64,000 nucleotides of DNA from Thinopyrum elongatum (GCA_011799875.1 CM022299.1:214836070-214900069), one strand, 5' to 3'; positions 22,111 through 33,066 are shown, counted from the stretch's first letter. A program made the numbers and translations. The notes: generated from the sequence alone by a model not told the origin.

Positions 22111-23852
22111 TCGTCCGTCATTAATGGCTGATTGTATTTGTCGTCAAAAAACATTGCAATCGTTAGTAGCATGAGAAAATGAATTATGGTACTTGCAATA
22201 AGCACGCCGTTTCAGCTCATCAAACGGTGGTATGGTGTGTGATATTCTAGAGCATCAAATATTTTATCACACTTGGATATATCAAAAGTAAACTTCATCT
22301 CCTCATCACGATTCTTGCGAACTGGCTTAAGAGCATTGCATGTATAGGGTTTGGCCTTTGAGGACCAAACAAACTCAATAGTATAGACATCAACCTCATT
22401 GTCCGAATTATCATCATTGTATTCAACCATATGCATTCTAGGACGATCGGTTGTAGACCTATGAACCTCTTTACTTCGACTCTCTTGAGCCAAAGCTTTT
22501 TGTAAGACTTGGTTAATATTCAAAAACTCATAACTTTCTAGCCTCTCTTTAATGTGAGTTTTTAAACCATTAAGAACAAGATCCGCCAAGTCTCTCTCAG
22601 TTACCACTATGCTATAACATCAATTTTTTATATCTCTAAATCTCTTGACATAATCGGTGACCGATTCATCATGTTTTTGCCTAACCGATGTAAGGTGTGA
22701 CAACTTAAGCTCAGTATCGCCTCTATAAAAGTGATCATGAAACTTTTGCTATAATTGCGACCATAAGAGAATTGAACCATGTGGTAAAGCAGCAAACCAT
22801 GAAAATGCGGTACCAATTAAAGATAATGAAAATAAACGCACTTTCAATTCTTCTATGGAACCTGCTTCACCCAACTGCGCTAGATACTGACTAACATGCT
22901 CCCATGTTGCTTTCCTGCCCTCTCCACTAAATTTGACAAAATCGGGAACCTTATAACCTTGAGGGTACAAAACTGCATCAAAGTGTTCAGGATAAGGCTT
23001 TTGGTACACACGGCTCTTTGCTTTTGGCTCATTTCCGAAAGTTTCTAGAAACATCTTATGCAAATCCTCCCTTAATTTAGCTAAAATTGGATCCGAGGTA
23101 GTTGAAGATGTTTGTGGCAATGACATAGGAGCAACCTGAGTACTAGCTATTGGTGAAGCTTGTGGGGTGGGCGCCGAACCATAATTCGGCGGAAGACCAA
23201 ACATGCTTGCGCCTATGGGTGGTGTGACAAAGTGATTCGGCGTTGACGCCGAATTCGGCACACTCATAATAGGATTAGGATATGTAGGTGCAGCCACAAG
23301 CTGGTTGGTTTGACTAGGGTAAAAATTCAACGACATACTATATTGTTGTTGCATAGGAGGTGCCGATGAAATAGGTAAAGTTGGACTAGGGTTTTCAAAT
23401 ATACCAACAGTACCACTAGATGACAGAGGCATATTTTTCTTAGCATTAGTATTTGCCACAAAAGAATTGTACGTCATCACATTACCCTTACTAACAAGAC
23501 TTTCAATCACAACCACTTGCTCAGGAGAAAAAACTTTACTCATAGTGATTTCATCTTGTTCGTCGATGAGAGGAGGGAAATTGACGTTTCCAACCGGAGT
23601 GATGTTGCCTTGACGGTCCTTCTTGAAACTTGCAAGGAACGCCTCCAAATCCTCTTCCTCGTGCTTCTTCTTGAGTGCCTCAAAAGCCTCTTCATGATGT
23701 TTCTTGCACACTTTGTATGCTTGGCAATGTTCCTCCGATAGTTCATCAAGATGGGGCTTGATGATGTTATCGGCGTCAATCTCTGCGGGATTGGGAAGCT
23801 TGCCGCTGCCAGTCATGATGGATGATGATGATGATTGCTCTTTAGTCCCCAT
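22111..23852 (-). pseudogene. TE5 gag, capsid core and zinc knuckle
   Basis: The frame opens at an ATG that lies inside the primer-binding site (23850-23852); a second in-frame ATG at 23814-23816 begins MTGSGKLPNPAEID. Order of parts: a charged coiled-coil-like segment (HHEEAFEALKKKHEEEDLEA), a Pro/Ser/Thr/Met-rich spacer, then the retrotransposon gag core with YPQGYKVPDFVKFSGEGRK and IGTAFSWFAALP. A stop at 22749-22751 and a TGA at 22620-22622 interrupt it, and a frameshift near 22210 follows. The out-of-frame tail carries a CKYH...SHATNDC knuckle of the Tat/Ogre type (about 22150-22205). It would form the virus-like particle shell if intact. Confidence 0.8.
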
Positions 23853-23863
23853 CGGAGTCGCCA
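23846..23863 (-). other. TE5 primer-binding site (probably tRNA-Arg)
   Basis: The minus strand reads TGGCGACTCCGATGGGGA, 5 nt from the LTR end at 23869. It resembles the tRNA-Arg PBS known for Ogre elements, from memory. Confidence 0.7.
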
Positions 23864-23868
23864 AAAAG

Positions 23869-24545
23869 TGTGTTCGCACACGAACACGTCACCGTGTACC
23901 TCCAACGCCGAGGGTGATGCACCGCAACTCACGTCGAAGGAGACCCGTCCGAAAGCGCGGTACGCAAGCAATCCGGCGGGTGCTTTCCAGGACCCGAAAC
24001 CCCACACGCCCCGGAGGGACCCCGTCTGGACACGCGATGGCTATGGGCTACCCTAGGTTGACCTGATCGCCCCATGGGCCTCGAGGTTCGCCGCCCTGCA
24101 ATGAAGAAGAACGAACGAAGAACGAGGAAGAAGAAGAACAAGGGAGAAGGTAAAAGGTAAAGATAAAAAGTAGTAGATTTATTAGTTCGATTGTGTGTTG
24201 TTCAATCGGCTGTCACCTCTCATCTATTTATGAGGCGTCTGGACTTCCCGTACAAGAAAAGGACTAAAAAGTCAGTCCAAAACGTCAAAAACCCTAACCT
24301 AACTCGGACAGGAATCTTTGGCAATTTTCTGGGTCAACTCGGAGCCACCGAGTGGTTCGTTTCGGTCCCACCGAGTGAACGTTGCCAACCTTCTGTAATT
24401 TTCCGGATCAACTCGGTCTTGCCGATTGGTTTGCTTCGGTCCCACCGAGTGAACGTTGCCAACCTTCTGTGATTTTCCGGATCAACTCGGTCTCACCGAG
24501 TCATATCAACTCGGTCAGTCCGAAATGACCATGTTCTCACCGAGT
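23869..24545 (-). repeat. TE5 5' LTR, truncated
   Basis: About 677 bp matching 18996-19660 of the complete LTR. The U3-side 340 bp is missing because the sequence jumps into a TE6-type LTR at about 24545. A TATA-like motif is at 24225-24232. Confidence 0.8.
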
Positions 24546-25578
24546 TTACCTCAGACCTACGGGTCCATAGCTAGTAGCTAGATGGCTTCTTCTCTCTCTT
24601 TGATTCTCAATACAATGTTCTCCTTGATGTTCTTGGAGATCTATCCGATGTAATCTTCTTTTGCGGTGTGTTTGTCGAGATTCGATGAATTGTGGATTTA
24701 TGATCAGCTTATCTATGAATATTATTTGAATCTTCTCTGAATTCTTTTATGCATGATTTGATATCCTTGTAATTCTCTTCGAACTATCGGTTTGGTTTGG
24801 CCAACTAGATTGGTTTTTCTTGCAATGGGAGAAGTGCTTGGCTTTGGGTTCAATCTTGCGGTGTCTTCTCCCAGTGACAGTAGGGGCAGCGAGGCACGTA
24901 TTGTATTGTTGCCATTGAGGATAAAAAGATGGGTTTTACATCATATTGCTTGAGTTTATTCCTCTACATCATGTCATCTTACTTAAAGCGTTACTCTGTT
25001 CTTCATGAACTTAATACTCTAGATGCAGGCAGGAGTCGGTCGATGTGTGGAGTAATAGTAGTAGATGCAGGCAGGAGTTGGTCTACTTGACACAGACATG
25101 ATGCCTATATTTCATAATCATTGCCTTGGATATCGTCATAACTTTGTGCTTTTCTATCAATTGCTCGACAGTAATTTGTTCACCCACCGTATTATTTGCT
25201 ATCTTGAGAGAAGCCTCTAGTGAAACCTATGGCCCCCGGGTCTATTTTCCATCATATTACTTTCCGATCTACTATTTTGCAATCTTTTATTTTCAGATCT
25301 ATAAACCAAAAACCCTAAAAATATTTACTTTATCTTTTGTTTAGTTTTATCTATCTCTATCAGATCTCACTTTTGTAAGTGACCGTGAAGGGATTAACAA
25401 CCCCTTTATCGCGTTGGGTGCAAGTGTTTGATTGTTTGTGCAGGTATTGGTGATTTGTGCGTTGTCTCCTACTGGATTGATACCTTGGTTCTCTAACTAA
25501 GGGAAATACTTATCTCTACTTTGCTGCATCACCCTTTCCTCTTCAAGGGAAAAACCAACGCAAGCTCAAGAAGTAGCA
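24546..25578 (+). repeat. TE6 5' LTR, 3' portion only
   Basis: It matches 29905-30942 of the 3' LTR, starting within TTTACCTCAGACCTACG and ending CAAGAAGTAGCA. About 540 bp of the LTR start is missing. Confidence 0.88.
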
Positions 25579-25589
25579 GGAAGAATTTC

Positions 25590-25607
25590 AGGCGCCGTTG
25601 CCGGGGA
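25590..25607 (+). other. TE6 primer-binding site (tRNA-Asp type)
   Basis: AGGCGCCGTTGCCGGGGA matches the plant tRNA-Asp complement except for the first base (A for T), 12 nt after the LTR. Confidence 0.85.
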
Positions 25608-25807
25608 GATCTACGCCAAGTCAAGACATACCAAGTACCCATCATAAACTCTCATCTCTTGCATTACATTATTCTCCATTTGCCTCTCATTTTCCTCTCC
25701 CCCACTTCTAAAACGATTTTTGAAAAGATTTGCCTTTTTATTTGCTTTCTTTCCGTTTGCCTCTATGTCTTACTTGGCTTGTTTGCTTGTCCGCTTGATA
25801 TAATTGT

Positions 25808-26665
25808 GTGTTTATTGAAATTCAGAAACAAAAGTTTATGGATCCTCATCCACTTGCTAATCTTTTTAAGAGATCCAATTATGATGAACCAATTGCTAGT
25901 GAGTTTTGTGCACTAAATTATCTTTATGAAGTTTTGCTTGAAATTCGTGAATCTAAAAATTGTGATGAAGAAATTTATGAAGTGATTCACGATAGTTCCT
26001 TGAATAAAAAGCATGATTGCAATGGTTTTACTATAAATTCTATTGATGTCAATTGTGCTAATAATATGCAAAACCCTAAGCTTGGGGATGCTAGTTTTGC
26101 TATGTCCACTACTTATTGCAATGATCATGATTGGGGTGATTCTTCTTATGATCTTGAAAATTTATTTAAGCCTCATGATAATAGTGTTTGCAATAATATT
26201 GAAAGTGGGTTTGGAAGAGTGTCAACTCTAGGTAATAATGATCCCACTACTTTGGAGAATGATCAATCTCATGAAATTTATGATAAAAGTAGGTTTGGAG
26301 AAGTCATGACTTTATTTGATGATAATCCCACTATTTTGGAAGAGTGTCAACTTTGCATGCATGTGGATCATGAAGAGAATATTTTATTTGATAGTTATAT
26401 TGTTGAATTTGATTATGATCCTACATGTAATTATTATGAGAGAGGAAAATATGGTTGTAGAAATTTTCATGTTACTAAATTACCTCTCGTTATGTTGAGA
26501 TTGCTATTGTTTCTTTCTTCTTCCTTGCATATGCTAGATCTTGCTTGTCTTGCTAATTTGTTTTCCTATAAAATGCCTATGCATAGGAAGTATGTTAGAC
26601 TTAGATGTGTTTTTCACATGTTTTACGATGCTCTCTTTGTGCCTCAATTCTTTTCTTTCATATGA
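25808..26665 (+). CDS. Sabrina-type orphan ORF, protein of unknown function (TE6)
   Basis: An intact 285-codon frame in the gag position. The best start may be the second ATG at 25838 (MDPHPLANLFKRS), since the first ten residues look like leader. The middle holds a two-unit internal repeat (GFGRVSTLGNNDPTTLE and RFGEVMTLFDDNPTILE). The C-terminal block carries DSYIVEF, NYYERG, a hydrophobic Leu-rich stretch, PMHRKYVR and YDALFVPQF, all shared with the TE2 ORF at 8125-8955. It is acidic and rich in Asn, Asp, His and Cys. No known enzyme or capsid motif is visible. Conservation of an open frame in two elements with different LTRs argues that it is translated and selected, at least in the recent past. 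Confidence 0.7.
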   Translation: MFIEIQKQKFMDPHPLANLFKRSNYDEPIASEFCALNYLYEVLLEIRESKNCDEEIYEVIHDSSLNKKHDCNGFTINSIDVNCANNMQNPKLGDASFAMSTTYCNDHDWGDSSYDLENLFKPHDNSVCNNIESGFGRVSTLGNNDPTTLENDQSHEIYDKSRFGEVMTLFDDNPTILEECQLCMHVDHEENILFDSYIVEFDYDPTCNYYERGKYGCRNFHVTKLPLVMLRLLLFLSSSLHMLDLACLANLFSYKMPMHRKYVRLRCVFHMFYDALFVPQFFSFI

Positions 26666-29355
26666 GCATCATCAAAATTACCAATGCCTAGCTAAAAGGC
26701 TTTAAAGAAAAGCACTTGTTGGGAGACAACCCAATTTTTTTTCTTTTCTGTTTTTGAATAAATAATTCATCTAGCCTCTGGTTAGATGTGTTTTGGTGTT
26801 TTAATTAGTGTTTGTGTCAAGTAAGACCTTTGGGATGGCTTACAGTGATAGTTGATTTGATCTTGCTGAAAAACAGAAACTTTTGCATCCAGTCACAGAA
26901 TTGTTTAGATTCATTGGAGTGTGTAAAAACCCTGAATTTTTACACAAGATTGATATACAAATTGCCTCTGTTGTCCTAATTTTTCAGAATTTTGGAGTTA
27001 CATAAGTATTAGAACAATTCAGGTCTTCGACGACTGTTCTGTTTTTGACAGATTCTGTTTTCTATGTGTTGTTTGCTTATTTTGATGAATCTATGGGTAG
27101 TATCGGGGGGTATGAACCATGGAGAAGTTGTAATACAGTAGATATTACACCAATATAAATAAATAATGAGTTCACAACAGTAGCAAAAGTGGTGATTTAT
27201 TTTCTTATACTAACGGAGCTTATGAGATTTTCTGTTGAGTTTTGTGTTGTGAAGTTTTCAAGCTTTGGGTAAGGATTTTATGGACTATGTAATAAGGAGT
27301 GGCAAGAGCCTAAGATTGGGGATGCCCAAGGCACCCCAAGGTAATATTCAAGGACAACCAAGAGCCTAAGCTTAGGGATGCCCCGGAAGGCATCCCCTCT
27401 TTCGTCTTCGTCTATCGGTAACTTTACTTGAGGCTATATTTTTATTCACCACATGATATTTGTTTTGCTTGGAGCGTCTTGTATGATTTGAGTCTTTGTT
27501 TTTTAGTTTGCCACAATCATCCTTGCTGTACACACCTTTTGAGAGGGACACGCATGAATCACAATTTATTAGAATACTCTATGTGCTTCACTTATATCTT
27601 TTAAGCTAGGCAATTTTGCTCTAGTGCTTCACTTATATCTTTTTAGAGCACGGCGGTGGCCTTATTTTGTAGAAATTATTGAACTCTCATGCTTCACTTA
27701 TATTATTTTGAGAGTCTCTAAACAGCATGGTAATTTGCTTTGGTTATGAATTTATTCCTAATATGATAGGCATCCAAGAGGGATATAATAAAAACTTTCA
27801 TATAAAGTGCATTGAATACTATGAGAAGTTTGATTCCTTATGATTGTTTTGAGATATAGAGATGGTGATATTAGAGTCATGCTAGTGATTAATTGTGAAT
27901 TGGAGAAATACTTGTGTTGAGGTTTGTGATTCCCGTAGCATGCACGATGGTGAACCGTTATGTAACGAAGTTGGAGCATGAGGTATTTTTTGATTGTCTT
28001 CCTTATGAGTGGCGGTCGGGGACGAGCGATGGTCTTTTCCTACCAATCTATCCCCCTAGGAGCATTCGCGTAGTACTTTGTATCGATGGCTAATAGATTT
28101 TTGCAATAAGTATGTGAGTTCTTTATGACTAATGTTGAGTCCATGGATTATACGCACTCTCACCCTTCCACCTTTGCTAGCCTCTCTAGTGCCGCGCAAC
28201 TTTCGCTGGCACCATAAACCCACCATATACCTTCCTCAAAACAGCCACCATACCTACCTATTATGGTATTTCCATAGCCATTCCGAGATAAATTGCCATG
28301 CAACTTTCCACCGTTCCGTTTTATTATGACATGTTCCATCATTGTCATATTGCTTTGCATGATCATGTAATTGACATCATATTTGTGGCAAAGCCACCTT
28401 TCATAATTCTTTCATACATGTCACTCTTGAGTCATTGCACATCCCGGTACACCGCCGGAGGCATTCATATAGAGTCATATTTTTGTTCTAAGTATCGAGT
28501 TGTAAGTAAATAAGAGTGTGATGATCTTCATTATTAGAGCATTGTCCCATGTGAGGAAAAAAATAAAAGGGAGGCCAAAGAAGTGAAACAAAAAAATGAG
28601 AGAAAAAGAGAGAAGGGGCAATGTTACTATCCTTTTTTTTCACACTTGTGCTTCAAAGTAGCACCATGATCTTCATGATAGCGAGTCTCCTATGTTGTCA
28701 CTTTCATATGCTAGTGGGAATTTTTCATTATAGAACTTGGCTTGTATAATCCAACGATGGGCTTCCTCAAATTGCCCTAGGTCTTCATGAGCAAGCAAGT
28801 TGGATGCACACCCACTTAGTTTTCTTTTGAGCTTTCATAAACTTATAGCTCTAGTGCATTCGTTGCATGGCAATCCCTACTCACTCACATTGATATCTAT
28901 TGATGGGCATCTCCATAGCCCGTTAATACGCCTAGTTGATGTGAGACTATCTCCCTCTTTTTGTCTTTTCCACAACCACCATATTCTATTCCACTTATAG
29001 TGCTATGTCCATGGCTCGCGCTCATGTATTGCGTGAAAGTTGAAAAGGTTTGAGAACACCAAAAGTATGAAATAATTGCTTGGCTTGTCATCGGGGTTGT
29101 GCATGATTTGAATACTTTGTGTGATGAAGATGGAGCATAGTTTCTTTGGCCATGTTATTTTGAGAAGACATAATTGCCTTGTTAGTATGCTTGAAGTATT
29201 ATTGTTTTTATGTCAATATTAAACTTTTGTTTTGAATATTATGGATCTGAACATTCATGCCATAATAAAGAAAATTACATGGATAAATATGTTAGGTAGT
29301 TCCACATCAAAAATTCTGTTTTTGTCATTTACCTACTCGAGGACGAGAAGGAATT
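26666..29355 (+). other. TE6 3' internal noncoding region
   Basis: No convincing ORF. From about 26762 to 27440 it matches one unit of the TE2 tandem block, including hairpins at 27318-27337 and 27375-27396. Three copies of the phrase TGCTTCACTTATAT lie at about 27584, 27625 and 27690. From about 28440 onward it matches TE4 in reverse complement. Small frames such as 28132-28329 have no motif. Confidence 0.6.
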
Positions 29356-29370
29356 AAGCTTGGGGATGCT
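29356..29370 (+). other. TE6 polypurine tract
   Basis: AAGCTTGGGGATGCT directly before the 3' LTR start TGATACG. Confidence 0.78.
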
Positions 29371-30942
29371 TGATACGTCTCCAACGTATCTATAATTTTT
29401 GATTGTTCCATGCTATTATATTATCTGTTTTGGATGTTTTATATGCATTAATATGCTATTTTATATTATTTTTGGGACTAACTTATTAACCTATAGCCCA
29501 GTGCCAGTTTCTATTTTTTCCTTGTTTTTTAGCTTCGCAGAAAAGGAATACCAAACGGAATAAAACCTTCACGATGATTTTTCTTGGACCAGAAGACACC
29601 CAGGAGACTTGGAGTGCAAGTCAGAAGAGCCACGAGGCGGCCACAAGGGGGGAGGGCGCCCAGGGGGTAGGGTGCGCCCCCTGCCTTGTGGGCCCCACGG
29701 TGACCCCCTGACCTAGATCTTCCTCCTATATATTCACATATATTCCCAAACCACCAGAAGCATCCACGAAAACACTTTTCCACCGCCGCAACCTTCTTTT
29801 CCCGTGAGATCCCATCTTGGGGCCTTTTCCAGCATCCTGCCGGAGGGGGATTCGATCACGGAGGGCTTCTACATCAACTCTATTGCCCTTCCGATGAAGC
29901 GTGAGTAGTTTACCTCAGACCTACGAGTCCATAGCTAGTAGCTAGATGGCTTCTTCTCTCTCTTTGATTCTCAATACGACGTTCTCCTTGATGTTCTTGG
30001 AGATCTATCCGATGTAATCTTCTTTTACGGTGTGTTTGTCGAGATCCGATGAATTGTGGATTTCTGATCAGCTTATCTATGAATATTATTTGAATCTTCT
30101 CTGAATTCTTTTATGCATGATTTGATATCCTTGTAATTCTCTTCTAACTATCGGTTTGGTTTGGCCAACTAGATTGGTTTTTCTTGCAATGGGAGAAGTG
30201 CTTGGCTTTGGGTTCAATCTTGCGGTGTCCTCTCCCAGTGACAGTAGGGGCAGCGAGGCACGTATTGTATTGTTGCCATCGAGGATAAAAAGATGGGGTT
30301 TACATCATATTGCTTGAGTTTATTCCTCTACATCATGTCATCTTACTTAAAGCGTTACTCTGTTCTTCATGAACTTAATACTCTAGATGCAGGCAGGAGT
30401 CGGTCGATGTGTGGAGTAATAGTAGTAGATGCAGGTAGGAGTCGGTCTACTTGACACGGACGTGATGCCTATATTTCATAATCATTGCCTTGGATATCGT
30501 CATAACTTTGCGCTTTTCTATCAATTGTTCGACAGTAATTTGTTCACACACCGTATTATTTGCTATCTTGAGAGAAGCCTCTAGTGAAACCTATGGCCCC
30601 CGGGTCTATTTTCCATCATATTACTTTCTGATCTACTATTTTGCAATCTTTTATTTTCAGATCTATAAACCAAAAACCCTAAAAATATTTACTTTATATT
30701 TTGTTTAGTTTTATCTATCTCTATCAGATCTCACTTTTGCAAGTGACCGTGAAGGGATTAACAACCCCTTTATCGCGTTGGGTGCAAGTGTTTGATTGTT
30801 TGTGCAGGTATTGGTGATTTGTGCGTTGTCTCCTACTGGATTGATACCTTGGTTCTCTAACTGAGGAAAATACTAATCTCTACTTTGCTGCATCACCCTT
30901 TCCTCTTCAAGGGAAAAACCAACGCAAGCTCAAGAAGTAGCA
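29371..30942 (+). repeat. TE6 3' LTR
   Basis: 1572 bp, TGATACGTCTCCAACG to CAAGAAGTAGCA. A TATA motif CTATATATTC is at 29726-29735, followed by CCCAAACCACC. It is the full-length reference for TE3. Confidence 0.92.
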
Positions 30943-31177
30943 GGGAGCCAAAGAATATTCTCAAGTATTAGCAGCTGAGTTGTCAATTCAACCACACCTG
31001 AAAGACTTAATATCTGCAGCAAAGTATTTAGTAGCTAAGTAGTATGGAAGTAATGGTAACGGTGGCAAAAGTAACAGTAGCAGTTTTGTAGCAATTGTAA
31101 CAGTGGCAACGGCAAAGTAACGTAGCAAAGATCAATATGTGAAAAGCTCGTAGGCAATGGATCAATGATGGATAATT
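30943..31177 (-). repeat. TE7 LTR fragment (left copy)
   Basis: It matches about positions 80-314 of the LTR at 31672-33050 (for example GGGAGCCAAAGAATATTC and GGATCAATGATGGATAATT). The left end is the TE6 insertion site; the right end passes abruptly into leader sequence at about 31177, marking an internal deletion. Confidence 0.85.
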
Positions 31178-31602
31178 TTGTCTCTAGCAGTTTCTTCATC
31201 CATAATATAACCCTCAGGTACAACAGGAAGTTCATACCTAGGAGAGCTAGTCTTATCAGGTGTTTCAAAGTGTTCAATTTCAATAATTTCATCAGTTTCA
31301 GAAATATCATCATCTTCAGCATAATCAATAGTTCTAACTCTAGCAAGATGTTCATCAAGTAATTCACCGAGTGGCATAGTTTTATCAAGAAGAGTAGTAG
31401 CATCATAAGCATCATTCATAGTAGAAGTAGCATCATCAATAACATGCGACATATCAGAATCAATAGCAGGTGTAGGTGTCGCAAGCTTACTCAAAACAGA
31501 AGGTGAATCAAGTGCAGAGCAAGATGGCAGTTCCTTACCTCCCCTCGTAGGAGAGGGAAAAATCTTGGTTCTAGTATCTTTCAAATTCTTCATAGTGATC
31601 AA
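31178..31602 (-). pseudogene. TE7 leader ORF, acidic, C-terminally truncated
   Basis: An open frame of about 146 codons, starting about 40 nt after the primer-binding site. The start has KNLKDTRTKIFPSPTRGGKE. The rest is acidic and Ser/Thr/Asp-rich, with DYAEDDDISETDEIIEIEH and then a PVVPEGYIMDEETARDK motif. The last few residues and the stop come from the fused LTR fragment, so the natural C-terminus is lost. It may be the N-terminal region of the Athila gag polyprotein or a separate leader protein. I cannot decide, because the corresponding part of the right copy lies beyond the window's TE9 insertion. Confidence 0.5.
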
Positions 31603-31642
31603 CAGATATAAATCCCAAGTGACTCAGAGAATAGAGCTATGC

Positions 31643-31660
31643 TCCCCGGCAACGGCGCCA
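31643..31660 (-). other. TE7 primer-binding site (tRNA-Asp, perfect)
   Basis: The minus strand reads TGGCGCCGTTGCCGGGGA, a full 18-nt match to the plant tRNA-Asp 3' end complement as I know it, 11 nt from the LTR end at 31672. Confidence 0.9.
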
Positions 31661-31671
31661 GAAAAAGGCCT

Positions 31672-33050
31672 TGATAACCCACAAGTATAGGAGATCGCAA
31701 CAGTTTTCGAGGGTAGAGTATTCAACCCAAATTTGTTGATTCGACACAAGGGGAGCCAAAGAATATTCTTAAGTATTAGCAGCTGAGTTGTCAATTCAAC
31801 CACACCTGAAAGACTTAATATTTGCAGCAAAGTATTTAGTAGCAAAGTAGTATGGAAGTAACGGTAACGGTGGCAAAAGTAACAGTAGCAGTTTTGTAGC
31901 AATTGTAACAGTGGCAATGGCAAAGTAACATAGCAAAGATCAAGATGTGAAAAACTCATAGGCAATGGATCAATGATGGATAATTATGTTGGATGGCATT
32001 CATCATGCAACAGTTATAACCTAGGGTGACACAGAACTAGCTCCAATTCATCAATATAATGTAGGCATGTATTCCGAATATAGTCAGACGTGCTTATGGA
32101 AAAGAACTTGCATGACATCTTTTGTCCTACCCTCCCGTGGCAGCGGGGTCCTAATGGAAACTAAGGGATATTAAAGCCTCCTTTTAATAGAGAACCGGAC
32201 CAAAGCATTAGCACTTAGTGAATACATGAACTCCTCAAACTACGGTAATCACCGGAAAGAATCCCAATTATTGTCACCTTGGGGTATGCGGATCATAACA
32301 CGTAATAGGTGTCTACAACTTGCAAGATAGGATCAAGAACACAAATATATTCGTGAAAACATAATAGGTTCAGATCTGAAATCATGGCACTCGGGCCCTT
32401 GTGACAAGCATTAGGCATAGCAAAGTCATAGCAACATCAATCTTAGAACATAGTGGATACTAGGGATCAAACCCTAACAAAACTAACTCGATTACATGAT
32501 AAATCTCATCCAACCCATCACCGTCCAGCAAGCCTACAATGGAATTACTCACGCACGGCAGTGAGCATCATGAAATTGGTGATGGAGGAAGGTTGGTGAT
32601 AATGATGACGATCATTTCCCCTCTCCGAAGCCCCGAACGGACTCCAGATCTGGCCTCCCGATGAAGAACAGGAGGTGACGGTGGCTCTGTATTGTAAAAC
32701 GCGATGAATCCTTCTCTCTGATTTTTTTCTCCCCGAACGTGAATATATGGAGTTGGAGTTGAGGTCGGTGGAGGTCCAGGAGACCCACAAGGCAGGGGGC
32801 GCGCCCTGCACCCTTGTGGACAGCAGGTGGGTCCCCCTCGGTTGATTCTTTTGCCAATATATTTATTAATTCCAAAAATATTCTCCGTGAAGTTTCAGGT
32901 CATTCCGAGAACTTTTATTTCTGCACAAAAATAACACCAAGGCAATTCTGGTGAAAACAGCGTCAGTCCGGGTTAGTTCCATTCATGCAAATTAGAGTCC
33001 AAAACAAGGGCAAAAGAGTTTGGAAAAGTAGATACGACGGAGACGTATCA
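31672..33050 (-). repeat. TE7 LTR, shared by two tandem copies
   Basis: 1379 bp. The plus strand begins TGATAACCCACAAGTATAGG and ends CGGAGACGTATCA. A TATA motif (minus ATATATTC) is at 32741-32748. A primer-binding site borders it on the left and a polypurine tract on the right, so it is both a 5' LTR and a 3' LTR. Its minus-sense start TGATACGTCTCCG matches the first bases of the TE2 and TE6 LTRs. Confidence 0.92.
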
Positions 33051-33066
33051 ACTCCCCCAAGCTTAA
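33051..33066 (-). other. TE7 polypurine tract
   Basis: The minus strand reads TTAAGCTTGGGGGAGT immediately before TGATACGTCTCC. Confidence 0.78.

Larger units (their letters stand above)
18996..24545 (-). mobile_element. TE5: Tat/Ogre-like element with gag and protease only
   Basis: LTRs at 18996-20014 (complete, 3') and 23869-24545 (5', truncated) flank a 3.85 kb interior. The primer-binding site TGGCGACTCCGATGGGGA is of the type I recall as tRNA-Arg in Ogre elements. In minus sense the interior encodes gag with a C-x2-H...H...C knuckle, a basic/proline-rich linker, and a retropepsin. Only about 280 bp then remain before the polypurine tract, so RT, RNase H and integrase are absent. Several stops and frameshifts show it is old. 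The right end was lost in the deletion that fused it to TE6, so the right target duplication cannot be checked. Confidence 0.82.
24546..30942 (+). mobile_element. TE6: WHAM-like LTR element with Sabrina-type interior, 5' LTR truncated
   Basis: A truncated 5' LTR (24546-25578), a tRNA-Asp-type primer-binding site, one ORF (25808-26665), a long 3' noncoding region, a polypurine tract, and a complete 3' LTR (29371-30942). It encodes no gag-pol. The interior is homologous to the interiors of TE2 and TE4, although the LTR bodies differ. At the right edge GGGAG (30943-30947) is the target duplication; the same bases occur at 31751-31755 in the intact copy of the LTR it entered. The left side was lost in the deletion. 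Confidence 0.88.

Noticed and set aside
23814..23835. GAT/ATG microsatellite at 23814-23835
   Set aside because: Short and part of the gag start; no independent significance.
16527..24545. TE4 and TE6 as one element with LTRs at 16527 and 24546
   Set aside because: They are in opposite orientation with different LTR bodies; the apparent pairing is caused by the deletion junction.
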